This document shows, piece after piece, positions 5,220 through 7,070 of a stretch of 7,070 nt of DNA. A program made the position numbers and the translations under genes. This DNA comes from Thermoplasmata archaeon (GTDB lineage: Archaea; Thermoplasmatota; Thermoplasmata; JAGHBH01). The notes under the pieces were generated by a model. The model ran no database searches. It saw only the letters and a list, made by a program, of their open reading frames with translations, and was not told where the DNA came from. Every line of letters begins with the position of its first letter. The first letter of the stretch is position 1. The stretch lies in contig JAGHBH010000107.1 of NCBI GenBank assembly GCA_021161085.1, forward strand, positions 1 to 7,070, read 5' to 3'.

Positions 5220-7070
5220 CTATCTGCTCCTCAGTCTCGGATTCACCACCTCGTCGAACGCACGACCTATCAGGTAGAAAGCGAGAGAGAACAGGGTTAT
5301 GGATATGCCCGGGGGAAGAAGCCACCAGGGGGCCGTCAGCGTGTTGCCGCTTATCCTCAGATACTGGAGCATCATACCCCATGTTATGGCCGTCTGGTCA
5401 CCCATACCCAGGAAAGCCAGTATGGCCTCGGTGATTATGGCCCCGGAAATCGTGAACACCATGTAGAGGAATGTGAGAGGAAGAACGTTGGGTGCCAGAT
5501 GGCGGAATATGATGGTGAAATTCCCCGCGCCAGAGACCCTGGCCGCATCGACAAAACTCCTGTTCTTAAGACTCAACGCCTGGGAACGGATAACCCTGGC
5601 AACCCCCGCCCAGCTGAATATGGCTATGATGAGTATTATGTTGAAAATGGAGGGGCCCAGAACCGCAACGAGCAGGAGCGCCACCACCAGCACCGGGAGG
5701 GTGAGGAAAATGTCCGTTGTCCTCATCAGGATGGTATCCACCCAGCCGCCGAAATATCCCGCCAGAAGCCCCACAAGAGTACCGAGGCCGGCAGACAGAA
5801 CGGCGGCCACTATACCCACCACCAGCTCTATCCTGGTGGCATATATCAGATTGGTGAATATGTCATGGCCGAAAACGTCCGTTCCAAGGATATAGGTGTT
5901 GCCCGACGGATACTTCCCGGGAGGAAGCGGGGCTATATAGTTGCCCGTGATGGACTGAACATAGAGACTGCCGTCCTTCGTTATGACACCAAAATAGTTG
6001 CCCGCCGACGAACCGACACTCAGAATGTTGCCCAGATACACAGCAGGCGTGGCAGCGGTCCCCGGCACGGAGAAAGAGGCATCCAGTTCCATGTTCTCCG
6101 TCAGGATATAGATGTTCCCCTCGTCATTGCTGAACACGTAATTCCTGGAACTCGGGACATAACCGGGCTGACCGGTCATCCGGGATGGAAAGGTGAACAC
6201 CCACGAGCCGTTGCCGTTCACCAACCCGGTCGCAGGCGATATGGAGGCCACGAATCCCATCCCCTCCGATGTCCCCGTGATCAGAGCCTCTCCTCTGAGG
6301 GTGGGACACACAGCGTCCACCTCGGGATTCCTCAGACCGGCGGCGGTTATGGTGCTCCACCACTCCAGGGTGCCGTTGCACCTGTAAAGAGAAAATATCC
6401 GGCCGTCCCGGCCCGCTAGGATTATCCTCTCCTTGCCCTCTGTCTCCGACGGATTCTCCTTGTAGAGGGTTATGGGCCTCACCGGGGCAGGCTCCACCAC
6501 GCTCCCGACGACATCCGACAGGTTCCCGTACGAGGTGAACCAGACCACATCCCCCACCCCTACACCCTGGCCGCCACCGTCCCCATGTCCCTCGAGGGAC
6601 AGAGCGGCAACCCCAGTATCCAGGGGAAGGACGATCAGGCTCCCGTTCTCCAACGAGGGAAGGTAAATCAGCACCGGACTCCCCACTATGGAAGCGTTTT
6701 CCAGCACCGGATAGGCACTCAGGTTGACCGTGGCCAGATACGTTCTCTCCGAGGTCTCCCCGATGCTCTGGTCCGGAGGGATCTTGGCATAGACCGAAAC
6801 GTTCCTCTCGTCCGCCATGGCATAATACATCTCTCCCATGGTGTTGCCGCTGCTCCAGGCATCCCACAGATTGCTGTAATAAACGGGCCGGAACGAAAGA
6901 GGGGTTGAAGAGAGAAGAGCCATGGAGGGATAGGAATACTCCGACACCGTCCCGTTCACCACGGCCAGCAGACGGTCGCCCCTGAATCTGAACGGAAACG
7001 CCTTGGAAACATCCTCTCCGATATAATATGCGGAAGAAGAGGGCATCTTTATCACTATGCTCTTTCCCTC
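5220..7070 (-). CDS. oppC: Peptide ABC transporter permease, OppC/DppC type, with large extracytoplasmic propeller-like domain (5' end outside window)
   Basis: The frame is open to the window edge; 616 residues are visible, numbered from the first codon at 7070. The C-terminal 220 are a standard DppC/OppC membrane domain: LGTDVFGHDIF (395-405, the family's GTDxxGxD entry motif), membrane segments near 415-437, 457-473, 474-493, 527-555 and 583-602, and the EAA loop FVDAARVSGAGNF...RHLAPN (506-528) that docks on the ATPases. Normally only one membrane helix and a short loop come before GTDxxGxD. Here about 390 hydrophilic residues do. They contain repeated G-x-x-x-G-x-hydrophobic patterns of PQQ-like propeller blades (AGRDGRIFSL at 219, GTSEGMGFVAS at 266, FSNDEGNIYIL at 313, VGSSAGNYFGVI at 352), a Gly-rich linker (about 160-175), two cysteines (231, 255) and eight N-x-S/T sequons. 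The first membrane helix is presumed to lie to the right of the window, so the domain would face outside. OppB and the binding protein are likely upstream. A GTG at 7055 is not thought to be the start. Confidence 0.9.
   Translation of the reverse strand, partial: EGKSIVIKMPSSSAYYIGEDVSKAFPFRFRGDRLLAVVNGTVSEYSYPSMALLSSTPLSFRPVYYSNLWDAWSSGNTMGEMYYAMADERNVSVYAKIPPDQSIGETSERTYLATVNLSAYPVLENASIVGSPVLIYLPSLENGSLIVLPLDTGVAALSLEGHGDGGGQGVGVGDVVWFTSYGNLSDVVGSVVEPAPVRPITLYKENPSETEGKERIILAGRDGRIFSLYRCNGTLEWWSTITAAGLRNPEVDAVCPTLRGEALITGTSEGMGFVASISPATGLVNGNGSWVFTFPSRMTGQPGYVPSSRNYVFSNDEGNIYILTENMELDASFSVPGTAATPAVYLGNILSVGSSAGNYFGVITKDGSLYVQSITGNYIAPLPPGKYPSGNTYILGTDVFGHDIFTNLIYATRIELVVGIVAAVLSAGLGTLVGLLAGYFGGWVDTILMRTTDIFLTLPVLVVALLLVAVLGPSIFNIILIIAIFSWAGVARVIRSQALSLKNRSFVDAARVSGAGNFTIIFRHLAPNVLPLTFLYMVFTISGAIITEAILAFLGMGDQTAITWGMMLQYLRISGNTLTAPWWLLPPGISITLFSLAFYLIGRAFDEVVNPRLRSR

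Noticed and set aside
5499..6419. 306-codon plus-strand frame opposite the permease
   Set aside because: Antisense shadow; low-complexity Arg/His/Gly-rich translation.
1..7070. CRISPR array, tRNA, rRNA, riboswitch, transposon or defence system
   Set aside because: No spaced direct repeats, tRNA-like cloverleaf, rRNA sequence, transposase or defence-type gene was seen on either strand.

Overview
The window looks like G+C-rich archaeal chromosome. Evidence: TATA boxes about 25 bases before start codons (apparently leaderless nadA and nadC messages), purine-rich Shine-Dalgarno sites before internal operon genes, many AGG/AGA arginine codons, and an archaeal-type SbcD/Mre11-related phosphoesterase. 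The lineage is not decided by the sequence; a peptide-using euryarchaeon, for example one of the Thermoplasmata, is a reasonable guess.

Left part (1-2595, all genes on the minus strand). In transcription order: a 106-residue thioredoxin-fold protein with a CQAC motif (2595-2275); nadC, quinolinate phosphoribosyltransferase (2229-1360), behind its own TATA box; a COG1407-type metallophosphoesterase (1329-577), 30 bases after nadC and probably co-transcribed; and the N-terminal part of nadA, quinolinate synthase (487 leftward), again with its own promoter. NadA makes quinolinate and NadC turns it into nicotinate mononucleotide, so this is a de novo NAD block. nadA is cut off by a perfect 160-base palindrome (arms 1-76 and 85-160, 8-base loop). 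The other arm carries the proper continuation of nadA (VAYVN) on the opposite strand, so the palindrome is most simply a fold-back chimera at a contig end, not a real gene end.

Middle (2596-3074). An AT-rich divergent intergenic region holds a clear TATA box for a short plus-strand gene (2814-3044) encoding a 76-residue acidic helical protein of unknown function. It converges on the transporter genes.

Right part (3075-7070, minus strand). An Opp/Dpp-type peptide ABC transporter operon is read as permease (partial, running off the right edge), then oppD-like ATPase, then oppF-like ATPase, the two ATPase genes overlapping by 11 bases. Both ATPases have all nucleotide-binding motifs and the C-terminal cysteine cluster of the family. 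The permease is unusual: about 390 visible residues before its canonical membrane domain form a Gly- and sequon-rich, apparently extracytoplasmic domain with PQQ-like beta-propeller signatures. The partner permease and binding protein would be expected to the right of the window.

Nothing here amounts to a new defence or mobile system. The most notable items are the propeller-bearing permease, the palindromic left end, and the matching promoters of nadA and nadC.
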